Shown here one piece after another: positions 17,762 through 25,398 of a DNA stretch of 64,000 bases. The stretch is taken from assembly GCF_051251125.1 (NCBI RefSeq), contig NZ_JBPCZL010000003.1; one strand, 5' to 3'. How positions within the stretch are numbered: the stretch's first letter is position 1; each line of letters starts with the position of its first letter. Source of the DNA: Carnimonas bestiolae. Lineage in GTDB: Bacteria; Pseudomonadota; Gammaproteobacteria; Pseudomonadales; Halomonadaceae. The position numbers were made by a program, and so were the translations under genes. The notes beneath the pieces were generated by a model. The model was given only the letters and a program-made list of their open reading frames with translations, was not told where the DNA came from and searched no databases.

Positions 17762-18401
17762 GGTGACCTCCGCGCCCATCGAGGCGAATGCGCCCCACGC
17801 TACCATTCAGCTTTAGCGGATGATGCGTAGTCACGAGCACTGCGCCACCCGCATCACGGTGCGCGGCAATCCAGTGCTCCAGTTGTTTGACGCCGGCGGC
17901 GTCAATCGCGGTAAACGGCTCATCGAGTATCCACAGCGCGCGTGGTTCGAGATGCAGCCGCGCCAGCGCCACTCGACGCTGCTGTCCCGCTGACAAACGC
18001 TCGATGGCGACATCTTCGAAGCCACTGAGCCCTACCGTCGCTAACGCCTGCCAACGGCGCTGCTCGGCATCTGGCGCTGCGTATTCCGCCAGCGCCTGAT
18101 ACCAGGCCAGATTTTCCAAGGCCGTCAGCCCCGCTTTGACGCCGGACTGATGCCCCAGGTAAAGCAATTCATTGCGCAGCGCGCGTGCGTGGCGGTCCAA
18201 CCGATTGCCTTGCCAGTACAGCTGCCCTTGATAATCGGCAAACTGCCCGCTCACTATTTTCAATAGCGTGGTTTTGCCGCTGCCATTGGGGCCTTCGATC
18301 CACGCCAGTTGCCCAGCTGCAAGGGAGAAATCGAGCGCTGAGAAAAGCACGCGATCGTCGCGCTCGCAGCCAAGTCCAACGGCCGTCAACAGAGCTGGCA
18401 C
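17748..18401 (-). CDS. ccmA: Haem exporter ATPase CcmA
   Basis: A 217-residue ABC ATPase with Walker A GPNGSGKTT, a Q-loop (YLGHQSG), the signature LSAGQQRRVALARL (LSAGQ variant usual for CcmA), Walker B LWILDEP and an H-loop (TTHHPL). It energises the CcmABCD complex. It is the first gene of the nine-gene ccm operon; the promoter must lie in the 403-base region shared with the divergent lexA-like gene, but no clear minus-strand promoter was seen. Confidence 0.96.
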   Translation of the reverse strand: MPALLTAVGLGCERDDRVLFSALDFSLAAGQLAWIEGPNGSGKTTLLKIVSGQFADYQGQLYWQGNRLDRHARALRNELLYLGHQSGVKAGLTALENLAWYQALAEYAAPDAEQRRWQALATVGLSGFEDVAIERLSAGQQRRVALARLHLEPRALWILDEPFTAIDAAGVKQLEHWIAAHRDAGGAVLVTTHHPLKLNGSVGRIRLDGRGGHHVEL

Positions 18402-18547
18402 TGAACATTACTCCGGTTAGGATGAAGTCGCTACACGCCATCAAGCCGATTGATTGCTGCTATCGTGCGCTGCAAAAAGCCGTTAATTATACAGGGCGAG
18501 CGCTACCTACCTCTACCCGTCCCCAAACGCTTTCATTTTCTTGAATA

Positions 18548-18586
18548 TTGACACCGCAATTGCTCGACAACTGTCTACACATACAG
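18548..18586 (+). promoter_or_regulatory. SOS box (LexA operator) with nearby -35-like hexamer
   Basis: CTGTCTACACATACAG at 18571-18586 matches the gammaproteobacterial LexA operator CTGT-N8-ACAG exactly in both half-sites. A perfect TTGACA lies at 18548-18553, but the spacing to a good -10 is not ideal (TACAGT at 18582 is the best candidate, with TTGCTC at 18560 as an alternative -35). The box is 219 bases ahead of the lexA-like start and 170 bases from the divergent ccmA start. The sequence shows the operator; control of the lexA-like gene is inference. Confidence 0.8.
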
Positions 18587-18804
18587 TATCTTTTCTCTGT
18601 ATGCAGGATAACGCTTACGTCATACTCAGCCCGTGGGCAGCCAATAGCGTCTTCCAGCACCTCACCCTACTGTGCCAGGCACCACCGGCGCAGCGCGAGG
18701 CCAACATTGTTTGCAGGTACGTTGCCCATTGCTGTTGCAGGGCAATCACTTTAGCCATCGCGACCATTCGCGCTACCGAGCGATCTGTCGCAAGGAGAGT
18801 TCTG

Positions 18805-19281
18805 ATGAGCACTGCGGTTGAATCCAGCTTTTTCTCACGACTACCCAACGTTCCCCTGAATGCAGAGGCATGGGAAGCCGTCGCGACAGGCAGCATGACA
18901 GAGATTCCGCTGCTCGGTAACGTGTCTGCAGGCATGCCAATAGAGGCCTGCATCGATCACGAGCACGTGACGGTACCCACCAGCCTGGTGCGCCGTAACA
19001 CCTATGCACTGCGGGTGCGGGGCGACTCCATGATCGAGTGCGATATCTTCGATGGCGATATTATTATCATCGAAAAAACAGAATCGGCCGAGAATGGCGA
19101 AACCGCTGTGGTAATGATCAATAACCGCGAAGTCACGCTTAAAAAACTCTACATCGAGAAAAACGGCGTTCGTTTGCAGCCCGCCAACCAGTCGATGCAG
19201 CCGATCTATCTCAAGAATGGCGATGTACAGGTACTCGGACTGGTGATGGGCGTTGCTCGTCGTCCCGCTCAGGCGGCCTGA
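18805..19281 (+). CDS. LexA-like S24 autoprotease lacking the DNA-binding domain
   Basis: The protein is 158 residues and corresponds only to the C-terminal half of LexA/UmuD. It shows the self-cleavage site Ala42-Gly43 (VSAGMP), the nucleophile Ser75 in RGDSM, and the general base Lys113 in VTLKKL, with spacings close to LexA. The N-terminal winged helix is absent: only about 40 linker-like residues precede the cleavage site. ATG 18805 is chosen because AAGGAG sits 7 bases upstream. An in-frame extension to 18601 or 18541 is open but Cys-rich and not helix-turn-helix-like. A canonical SOS box lies upstream. It resembles LexA more than UmuD in the core; no umuC follows. Role could be UmuD-like or modulatory; unproven. 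Confidence 0.88.
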   Translation: MSTAVESSFFSRLPNVPLNAEAWEAVATGSMTEIPLLGNVSAGMPIEACIDHEHVTVPTSLVRRNTYALRVRGDSMIECDIFDGDIIIIEKTESAENGETAVVMINNREVTLKKLYIEKNGVRLQPANQSMQPIYLKNGDVQVLGLVMGVARRPAQAA

Positions 19282-19919
19282 TGGCCACCGCGCACCGCTA
19301 TCAGGTACCTGCTGTTGCATTGACTGCGCCTCACAGCGCGGAATTTGAGGTCAGCAAGAGTCGCTTCATTGCATGGATCGCACGCTGCGAGAGTATCGCT
19401 GATGCCCAGCAGCTCGAGCAGCTTGCGCGTGCCACCTACGCCGATGCCCGACACCATTGCAGCGCTTTTATCGCTGGCGCCCCCGGCGAGCAAGTCGCGA
19501 TTGGCTTCTCCGATGACGGCGAACCCGGAGGCACCGCAGGGCGCCCTATCTATCAGGTGCTCGAAGGCAGTGGCTTAGGGCAGCTTGGCTGCGTGGTAAT
19601 CCGCTACTTCGGTGGTATCAAGCTAGGCACCGGCGGGCTAGTACGGGCCTATACAAAGGCGGCGCTACTCGCGCTTGAACATCTGCCCACCCAGGCCTAT
19701 GTCAGCACCGAGCCGGTAAAGCTACAAGTTGGCTTTAGCGACGAACATCCTGCCCGCCATTGGTGTGAGACAGCAGGGGCGCGCATCACCCAGGTTGACT
19801 ACTCCGCCAATGGCCCTGTGCTCACGCTGGAATGGCCCTGCGACCAGCCGCTACAGCTCGACCAACTGGCTCTTTCGCTTACCACCCCACCGCAGTTGGT
19901 AGATACCGTTCCCCAATAA
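19281..19919 (+). CDS. yigZ: YigZ/IMPACT family protein
   Basis: A 212-residue protein with the IMPACT/UPF0029 N-terminal domain: SKSRFIAWIARC, HHCSAFIAG, the GFSDDGEPGGTAGRPIYQVL signature region, and YFGGIKLGTGGLVRAYTKAA. A C-terminal ferredoxin-like UPF0029 domain follows. In eukaryotes the family affects GCN1/GCN2 signalling; the bacterial role is poorly defined. Its ATG overlaps the stop of the lexA-like gene by one base (TGATG), so it is probably co-transcribed with it and thereby under the SOS box. It ends shortly before an 8-bp repeat array and a two-way terminator. Confidence 0.92.
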   Translation: MATAHRYQVPAVALTAPHSAEFEVSKSRFIAWIARCESIADAQQLEQLARATYADARHHCSAFIAGAPGEQVAIGFSDDGEPGGTAGRPIYQVLEGSGLGQLGCVVIRYFGGIKLGTGGLVRAYTKAALLALEHLPTQAYVSTEPVKLQVGFSDEHPARHWCETAGARITQVDYSANGPVLTLEWPCDQPLQLDQLALSLTTPPQLVDTVPQ

Positions 19920-20022
19920 AACAGAATGCCTGCGCCTTGCGGAGCAAGATAGTCCATCGCGAACTTCGAGGACATCAGGCCCCGCCACCACCGCTCTGTA
20001 TGCCATGGTCGTAGCGCCGCCC

Positions 20023-20110
20023 GGTTCGGCGGTTCGGCGGTTCGGCGGTTCGGCGGTTCGGCGGTTCGGCGGTTCGGCGGTTCGGCGGTTCGGCGGTTCG
20101 GCGGTTCGGC
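20023..20110. repeat. Tandem repeat: 11 perfect copies of the 8-mer GGTTCGGC
   Basis: Eleven head-to-tail copies of GGTTCGGC span 88 bases without a mismatch. The array lies about 100 bases beyond yigZ and 21 bases before the two-way terminator, between converging genes. Because 8 is not a multiple of 3, any frame read through it repeats every 24 bases (on the minus strand as Ala-Glu-Pro-Pro-Asn-Arg-Arg-Thr), but no gene is supported there. Such perfect arrays usually vary in copy number by slipped-strand mispairing. Confidence 0.97.
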
Positions 20111-20131
20111 AAATGAACGTCGGTCATAAAA

Positions 20132-20170
20132 AAAGAAGCCAGCACTTTTATCTAAAGTGCTGGCTTCTTT
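20132..20170. terminator. Bidirectional terminator between yigZ and cbpM
   Basis: A perfect 17-bp inverted repeat (AAAGAAGCCAGCACTTT, loop TATCT, then its complement) has an A-rich left side and T-rich right side, so both strands end the hairpin in a T run. It sits between converging yigZ (plus) and cbpAM (minus). Confidence 0.9.
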
Positions 20171-20312
20171 GTTCGGTGCATCAAGTAGCGCTGCACGGCG
20201 AGCGTTTGATAGCGCAAAAGCACCCTGCCGGCCCAAAGGTGCGACATTGCCATGCGTGTTCGCACTCCCTGCACTTAGGCACTGTACCTGCCCTCAGCCC
20301 ATTACGAAGCGG

Positions 20313-20615
20313 CTATAGGGCTTCGACGAAGCGCAGCAAACGCTGCTGCAGGCGTTCGTTTTCGTCGCGCAGGCGCTGATTTTCATCGAGCAGCTCAAGC
20401 GCCAACGCCGCGCCTTGCCAATCCAGCTCTAGCTCGCGCTGCAGTCGCACCACACGACGTACTATCCATACTGTGCTGATATCGAACTGCCAGCGCGGTG
20501 CGGCAGTGTTGATAGGCGTGATAATGCCGTGCTCAACGATCGTAATCAGAGTCTCGCTAGGCACTGAGGTGCGCAGGCACAGCTCGTCGAAATCGAAACA
20601 ATTTACACTAGTCAC
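20313..20615 (-). CDS. cbpM: Chaperone modulator CbpM
   Basis: A 100-residue protein matching CbpM in size and layout: an N-terminal MerR-like helical part (FDELCLRTSVPSETLITIVEHGII) and a long C-terminal helix rich in Leu, Glu and Arg (ELLDENQRLRDENERLQQRLLRF). CbpM binds the J domain of CbpA and inhibits its co-chaperone and DNA-binding activities. It begins 13 bases after cbpA, as in the usual cbpAM operon. Confidence 0.92.
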   Translation of the reverse strand: MTSVNCFDFDELCLRTSVPSETLITIVEHGIITPINTAAPRWQFDISTVWIVRRVVRLQRELELDWQGAALALELLDENQRLRDENERLQQRLLRFVEAL

Positions 20616-20628
20616 GAGTCACTGCTCC

Positions 20629-21609
20629 TCAGCGCCATTTAGTACGCGGGTTGAAGTGTGGGTGATGTTCGGCAAGGCTTTTCCACGCAGCCTCATCGCC
20701 CTCTGCCGGACGTTCGGGCAACACGATTTTCAACTGTGCGATCAAATCACCCTGACCGCTGCGCTGCGGTAAACCCTTGCCTTTCAACCGTAGGCGAGCG
20801 CCCGCATGGCTATTGGCGGGCACGGTCAGCTGCAAGCGACCTGCCAGCGTGGGAATTTCGATCTTGCCTCCCAGCGCTGCTTCCCAAGGCGCCAGCGGAA
20901 CCGTGAGCAGCAGATTATGCCCATCGACGTCGAAGTCGGGATGCGGCGCGAACTGTACCTTGAGATAAAGGTCACCGTTGGGGCCGCCGTTGCCGCCGGG
21001 GCCACCCTGCCCCTTCAGGCGAATTCGCTCACCGTCATTGACGCCTTTCGGCACCCGCACCTTCAGGCTCTTCTCGATATCCTTGGGACGTCCTTGCTCA
21101 TCGTGAGTGCGCAGGGTGAATCGCACCTCTTTCGGCTCGGCGGCCATGACTTCTTCGAGGAACAGCGGAAAGTCGAGCTCGACATCCTGGCCTGGATAGG
21201 GGCGCTGAGCGAAGTCGTCGAAACCGCCAAAGCCTGCGCTACTGTATCCCGCACCGCCACGCTGACGCCGTTGGCCAAACAGATTATCGAAGAAATCCGA
21301 GAAATCGGACTCGCTACCGCCCGCCTGCTGAGCACCGCCTTGCTGCCACCCTTCCCAGCCGGGCGGCGGTTGAAATTCATCGCCGCCACGATTGCCGTAT
21401 TTACGCAGCTGATCGTATTCGGCGCGCTTTTCCTTGTCGCTCAGCACTTCGTACGCTTCGCCTACTTCCTTGAAGCGTTCTTCAGCGTTCTCTTCCTTGC
21501 TAACGTCTGGATGATACTTACGTGCCAGCCGCCGATACGCCGACTTGACTGCCTTAGTGTCGGCATCTTCAGGCACATCCAGGATGGCGTAATAATCCTT
21601 GAATTCCAT
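20629..21609 (-). CDS. cbpA: Curved-DNA-binding co-chaperone CbpA (DnaJ family)
   Basis: The protein is 326 residues. It has an N-terminal J domain with the HPD motif at residues 33-35, a Gly/Gln/Phe-rich linker (about 78-130), and two DnaJ C-terminal beta domains without the zinc finger, the class B/CbpA layout. It stimulates DnaK ATPase and binds curved DNA in stationary phase in E. coli (306 residues). A purine-rich ribosome-binding site (TTGGGGGG) precedes the ATG. It is the first gene of cbpAM. Confidence 0.95.
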   Translation of the reverse strand: MEFKDYYAILDVPEDADTKAVKSAYRRLARKYHPDVSKEENAEERFKEVGEAYEVLSDKEKRAEYDQLRKYGNRGGDEFQPPPGWEGWQQGGAQQAGGSESDFSDFFDNLFGQRRQRGGAGYSSAGFGGFDDFAQRPYPGQDVELDFPLFLEEVMAAEPKEVRFTLRTHDEQGRPKDIEKSLKVRVPKGVNDGERIRLKGQGGPGGNGGPNGDLYLKVQFAPHPDFDVDGHNLLLTVPLAPWEAALGGKIEIPTLAGRLQLTVPANSHAGARLRLKGKGLPQRSGQGDLIAQLKIVLPERPAEGDEAAWKSLAEHHPHFNPRTKWR

Positions 21610-21738
21610 ATACCCCCCAACGCGCAGAGCCTATCGCTCCGGTCATCGCGGCCTGTGCGCCTCGCGCACTCTACACCGCTCCCATTACTCTATAAAATGG
21701 CGCCTTTTACGCCGTTAACAAGCGCTGCCTGAAGAATA

Positions 21739-22734
21739 ATGATAGACGCCACCCGCCCCCACAATGCTCCTCACGCACGAATTGGTCTAGCACCGATGGA
21801 AGGCGTGGTGGATGTGCATACCCGCGCACTGCTGACCGCTATTGGCGGCTTTGACTGGGTGGTGACCGAATTTGTGCGGGTGGTCGATGCGCGTTTGCCC
21901 GCGCGTGTTTTTACTCGCCTGTGCCCGGAGCTAACGAGCGGCGCAACAACCCCCGCCGGCACACCGGTAACGCTGCAACTGCTGGGCTCCGATCCACAAG
22001 CGTTGGGCGAAAATGCGCAGCAGGCGGTGGCCTGCGGCGCCAGCGCCATCGATATTAACTTCGGCTGCCCTGCCAAGACGGTCAACCGCCACCGTGGCGG
22101 GGCGTCGTTGCTGCAGGACGCCGACGATGTCTATCAGGCCGTGCGCGGCGTGGTCGATGCGCTGCAAGGCAGCAATGTCAGGGTGAGCGCGAAGCTACGG
22201 CTGGGCTTTAACACCAAACAGTTGGCACTGCACTGCGCCTGTGCCGCCGAGGCTGCTGGCGCCTCTCACCTCACCCTGCACGCGCGCACCAAGAAGGAAG
22301 GCTATCGCCCGCCCGCACACTGGGAATGGGTGGCGCGCGTGCGCCAGCAGGTAGGCATACCGGTGGTTGTTAATGGCGATATCTGGACACTGGAAGATTT
22401 TTGGAAGGCGCGCTCACTGTCAGGCTGTCGTGACGTAATGCTAGGCCGCAGCGCGCTGGCGGACCCTTGGCTAGCGCGGCGTATCAAGCACTGGCAGGTA
22501 ACCGGCGAGCGCATGGCGGCAACACGCTGGCAGCAGAGGGCCGATGTGCTGCAAACGTTCGCCGAACGCTTGATGACAGTTCCCGCACCTGAACGCGCGC
22601 CAGACAAGGTGATTGTCTCGCTGCTTAAGCAATGGCTGGCGATCATGCGCCAGCACGATGCCGAATCGGACCAACGCTTCAGTGAGCTAAAACGCATCAA
22701 TCAGTTGCACGAGATGCTGGCCGCGCTCAACTGA
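21739..22734 (+). CDS. dusC: tRNA-dihydrouridine synthase DusC
   Basis: A 331-residue FMN enzyme reducing a uridine in the tRNA D-loop (U16 in E. coli DusC). Visible features: the N-terminal LAPMEGVVD (DusC-type rather than DusA/B), TEFVRVVD, CPEL, the catalytic Cys110 in NFGCPAKTVNRHRGGA, the HARTKKEGYRPPAHW segment, NGDIW, and RSALADPWL. The closeness of TEFVRVVD, VKVF-like and ISGCDAVM-like segments to E. coli DusC supports the assignment over the other Dus types. Monocistronic, on the opposite strand to cbpAM. Confidence 0.94.
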   Translation: MIDATRPHNAPHARIGLAPMEGVVDVHTRALLTAIGGFDWVVTEFVRVVDARLPARVFTRLCPELTSGATTPAGTPVTLQLLGSDPQALGENAQQAVACGASAIDINFGCPAKTVNRHRGGASLLQDADDVYQAVRGVVDALQGSNVRVSAKLRLGFNTKQLALHCACAAEAAGASHLTLHARTKKEGYRPPAHWEWVARVRQQVGIPVVVNGDIWTLEDFWKARSLSGCRDVMLGRSALADPWLARRIKHWQVTGERMAATRWQQRADVLQTFAERLMTVPAPERAPDKVIVSLLKQWLAIMRQHDAESDQRFSELKRINQLHEMLAALN

Positions 22735-22910
22735 ATGCCTTCAGCGGCCTAGTGCTTCGCGCCAGCTTCCTTACCAGCTGAGTCGAGCTAGCCCTCAGGT
22801 GTCAGTGAGGTATCGGCCAGAATAGGAGACTGCCCGCGTAGCGGCTCGTGCACGGCAAGCGCCGCGGGCGCACTCCAGTCGCGTGCGCTATGCGAAAAAA
22901 TTCCAAGACA

Positions 22911-22950
22911 CAAAAAATCCCGAACCGGCTATTACCGATTCGGGGTTTTG
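22911..22950 (-). terminator. Rho-independent terminator downstream of the tRNA cluster
   Basis: A 10-bp stem (CCCGAACCGG at 22919-22928 pairing with CCGATTCGGG at 22935-22944, one wobble) is followed on the minus strand by six T residues. It lies six bases past the end of the last tRNA-Arg and would end the csrA/tRNA transcripts. Confidence 0.85.
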
Positions 22951-22955
22951 CAATA

Positions 22956-23032
22956 TGGCGCGCCCGAGAGGATTCGAACCTCTGACCCCTTGATTCGTAG
23001 TCAAGTACTCTATCCAGCTGAGCTACGGGCGC
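22956..23032 (-). tRNA. tRNA-Arg(ACG), copy 2
   Basis: A 77-base cloverleaf including encoded CCA. The acceptor GCGCCCG pairs with CGGGCGC, the D-arm is CTCAGCTGGATAGAG, the anticodon loop is CTACGAA (anticodon ACG, read as inosine at the wobble position), and the T-arm is AGAGGTTCGAATCCTCT. It is identical over its full length to the copy at 23287-23363. In E. coli the same tRNA family (argQZYV) sits next to serV and csrA. Confidence 0.97.
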
Positions 23033-23286
23033 TTTTAGGTGATGCCATCAAGACCGCGCCGCTAGCGCTTAATGCTTGAGTGCGGTGCGCATATTACCTA
23101 CCTAGATGCCGGAATGCAAAGGGTTTTTACAGATTTTGCAATACTCGGATGCTTCAACCGACGTGCGTGTTCTCATTGCCGCAGCATGGCGAAACGCCGA
23201 ACACGAGCAGAAAACCGTGCAGGAGCAGTCGTCAACGAGAGGCAAAAATAGGTAGAAGGATAAGGCTTACGGCGGGTAAAACAGGA

Positions 23287-23363
23287 TGGCGCGCCCGAGA
23301 GGATTCGAACCTCTGACCCCTTGATTCGTAGTCAAGTACTCTATCCAGCTGAGCTACGGGCGC
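23287..23363 (-). tRNA. tRNA-Arg(ACG), copy 1
   Basis: A 77-base tRNA with encoded CCA and anticodon ACG in a CTACGAA loop, identical to the downstream copy. It lies 38 bases after tRNA-Ser on the same strand. The 254 bases separating the two Arg copies hold no gene that I can support. Confidence 0.97.
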
Positions 23364-23401
23364 GTATGCGTAACGTTTGGATGGTTACGCGATGCACTTA
23401 A

Positions 23402-23494
23402 TGGCGGAGAGAGAGGGATTCGAACCCTCGATAGGGCTATAAACCCTATACTCCCTTAGCAGGGGAGCGCCTTCAGCCACTCGGCCACCTCTCC
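23402..23494 (-). tRNA. tRNA-Ser(GCT)
   Basis: A 93-base class II tRNA with a long variable arm (TATAGGGTTTATAGCCCTAT region), acceptor GGAGAGG, anticodon loop CTGCTAA (anticodon GCT, for AGC/AGU), T-arm GGGTTCGAATCCC and encoded CCA. The position between csrA and tRNA-Arg copies matches the serV-arg arrangement known in enterobacteria. Confidence 0.97.
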
Positions 23495-23671
23495 TTAAGT
23501 ACGGCGCGTATGCTATTAGATTCGGTGCGGGTTGTCCACCCCGGCTGGCTGATTTTCTCTTACTATTTGAAAACGTTAGGGAACCCAACAACCTCAGCGC
23601 AGACTGGCCATCGCTCGCCAATGGGGGCTTTAACATCAACCGGTAGCAGCATACGCCTACCGATTGTGCTG

Positions 23672-23881
23672 TTAGCCATTGATAGGAGCGTCGTCGTCAC
23701 GCTCAATCATCGCGCCGTCTTCTGCGAGAATACGCTGGTAAATTTCTTCTCGATGCACTGCAACGTCACGCGGCGCGTTCACGCCTATGCGCACCTGGTT
23801 ACCCTTCACGCCCAGTACCGTTACGGTAACCTCGTCACCTATGGTCAAGGTCTCGCCTACTCGGCGAGTCAGGATCAACAT
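23672..23881 (-). CDS. csrA: Carbon storage regulator CsrA
   Basis: A 69-residue RNA-binding protein that binds GGA motifs in mRNA leaders as a dimer. The N-terminal MLILTRRVGETLTIGD and the VGVNAPRDVAVHREEIY-type stretch are the family signature. A strong ribosome-binding site (GAAGGAGA) is placed just ahead of the ATG; a longer in-frame extension is open but the conserved start is clear. It lies between lysC and tRNA-Ser, a conserved order in gammaproteobacteria. Confidence 0.97.
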   Translation of the reverse strand: MLILTRRVGETLTIGDEVTVTVLGVKGNQVRIGVNAPRDVAVHREEIYQRILAEDGAMIERDDDAPING

Positions 23882-24103
23882 AAGATCTCCTTCTCTTAGT
23901 GACGTTCCACGGTGATCGCGATAGATGGATCGCCACCGTTCCAACGCACTACATACACTTGCTGCGCGCTTTGAAACGACGGCGGCCAATGTTGCTCGAT
24001 CGGTTTCGGCGACTTCCTGTTCGACGAAACCAACCATTAATGGATAACCATAGCTGAAGATTGCTTCAGCCAGGTGCCACATTAAGGGAATGCGGCAAAC
24101 GTT

Positions 24104-25354
24104 TTATGCTTCTTCGCTGATATCCGCCCGATCAAGCCCAAATGCGGTATGCAAAGAGCGCACGGCAAGCTCGACAAACTTCTCATCGATAACCACCGAT
24201 ATCTTGATCTCGGAGGTAGAGACGAGGCGAATATTGATGCCCTCTTTCGACAGCGTTTGGAACATCTTGCTGGCGATACCGGAGTGCGAACGCATGCCAA
24301 CGCCGACCAGCGACACCTTGGCAATATCCGAATCGCCTTTTACTTCACCGCCAAGCTCGGAGATAACCTGCTCTTCGAGAATACGCTGTGCTTTCTTGTA
24401 ATCGCCTTTCGCTACGGTGAAGGTGAAATCGGTGCGTTCGCCGCTGGCAGAAGCATTCTGAATGATCATATCGACTTCGATATTGGCATCCGCAATAGGC
24501 CCGAGAATCTTCGATGCCACACCGGGTACATCCGGGGTATCGAGCACGGTCAGCTTGGCTTCGTTAGTGTTGAACGCAATCCCCGAGATCAGGGCTTCTT
24601 CCATATGCTGTGGCAATTCGTATTCCTCCGCAACAATCAAGGTACCGGGGCCATCTTCGAACGACGAGAGCACCCGCAACGGGACGTTATATTTTCCGGC
24701 GAATTCGACAGAGCGAATCTGAAGCACCTTGGAACCGAGGCTCGCCAGTTCGAGCATCTCTTCCAGCGTGATGGTTTCGAGGCGCTGAGCCTTGCTGCAC
24801 ACGCGAGGATCAGTGGTATAGACGCCATCGACATCGGTATAGATTTGGCACTCATCGGCCTTTAGCGCTGCCGCCAGCGCAACGGCGGTGGTATCGGAGC
24901 CGCCGCGCCCGAGGGTGGTGATATTGCCGCGCTCATCGACCCCCTGAAAACCCGCCACGACCACCACCTGCCCCGCCGCGAGCTCTTGCTGCATCAGCTC
25001 GGTGTCGATGGTTTGGATGCGCGCCCGTGAAAACGCGGTGTCGGTGCAGATGCCCGCTTGTGCGCCGGTATGCGAAATGGCATCGATACCGCGCGCCTTG
25101 AGCGCCATTGCCAGCAGCGACACCGTGACCTGCTCGCCGGTGGAAACCAGCATGTCGAGCTCGCGGGCGTCAGGTTCTTCGCCGATTTGTTCAGCCAGAC
25201 CGATCAAGCGATTGGTTTCTCCGCTCATTGCCGAGGCGACCAGCACAATCTGATGGCCCTGCTCGCGGAATTTGCTGACCTTGTCAGCGACGGCCTGAAT
25301 ACGCTCGATCGAACCTACCGAGGTGCCGCCAAATTTTTGTACGTATAACGCCAT
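24104..25354 (-). CDS. lysC: Aspartate kinase LysC
   Basis: A 416-residue monofunctional aspartokinase catalysing the first step of the Lys/Thr/Met pathway. It has the N-terminal KFGGTSVGS phosphate-binding motif, the GFQG...TTLGRGGSDTTAVALA substrate region, and two C-terminal ACT domains (about 265-416) that bind lysine/threonine in relatives. AGGA lies six bases before the ATG. The alaS-lysC-csrA order is that of Pseudomonas-type genomes. The gap to alaS is only 44 bases, so the two may be co-transcribed. Confidence 0.96.
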   Translation of the reverse strand: MALYVQKFGGTSVGSIERIQAVADKVSKFREQGHQIVLVASAMSGETNRLIGLAEQIGEEPDARELDMLVSTGEQVTVSLLAMALKARGIDAISHTGAQAGICTDTAFSRARIQTIDTELMQQELAAGQVVVVAGFQGVDERGNITTLGRGGSDTTAVALAAALKADECQIYTDVDGVYTTDPRVCSKAQRLETITLEEMLELASLGSKVLQIRSVEFAGKYNVPLRVLSSFEDGPGTLIVAEEYELPQHMEEALISGIAFNTNEAKLTVLDTPDVPGVASKILGPIADANIEVDMIIQNASASGERTDFTFTVAKGDYKKAQRILEEQVISELGGEVKGDSDIAKVSLVGVGMRSHSGIASKMFQTLSKEGINIRLVSTSEIKISVVIDEKFVELAVRSLHTAFGLDRADISEEA

Positions 25355-25398
25355 GATGTCCTATTCTTCCACCGTTGCAGGTGTGGCGGTGCGCGGGG

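Noticed and set aside
18541..18804. In-frame 88-codon N-terminal extension of the lexA-like gene
   Set aside because: The extension overlaps the SOS box, is Cys-rich, has no helix-turn-helix pattern, and a strong AAGGAG sits at the correct distance from ATG 18805.
19799..20379. Open frames running through the 8-bp repeat on both strands (Ala-Glu-Pro-Pro-Asn-Arg-Arg-Thr repeats and their opposite-strand counterpart)
   Set aside because: They exist only because the repeat lacks stop codons; they run through a terminator or overlap yigZ and cbpM, and have no ribosome-binding sites.
22956..23363. The two tRNA-Arg copies as possible attachment-site duplication of a mobile element
   Set aside because: Both are full-length identical genes 254 bases apart with no integrase or cargo between them, and multiple tRNA-Arg(ACG) copies next to tRNA-Ser and csrA are normal.
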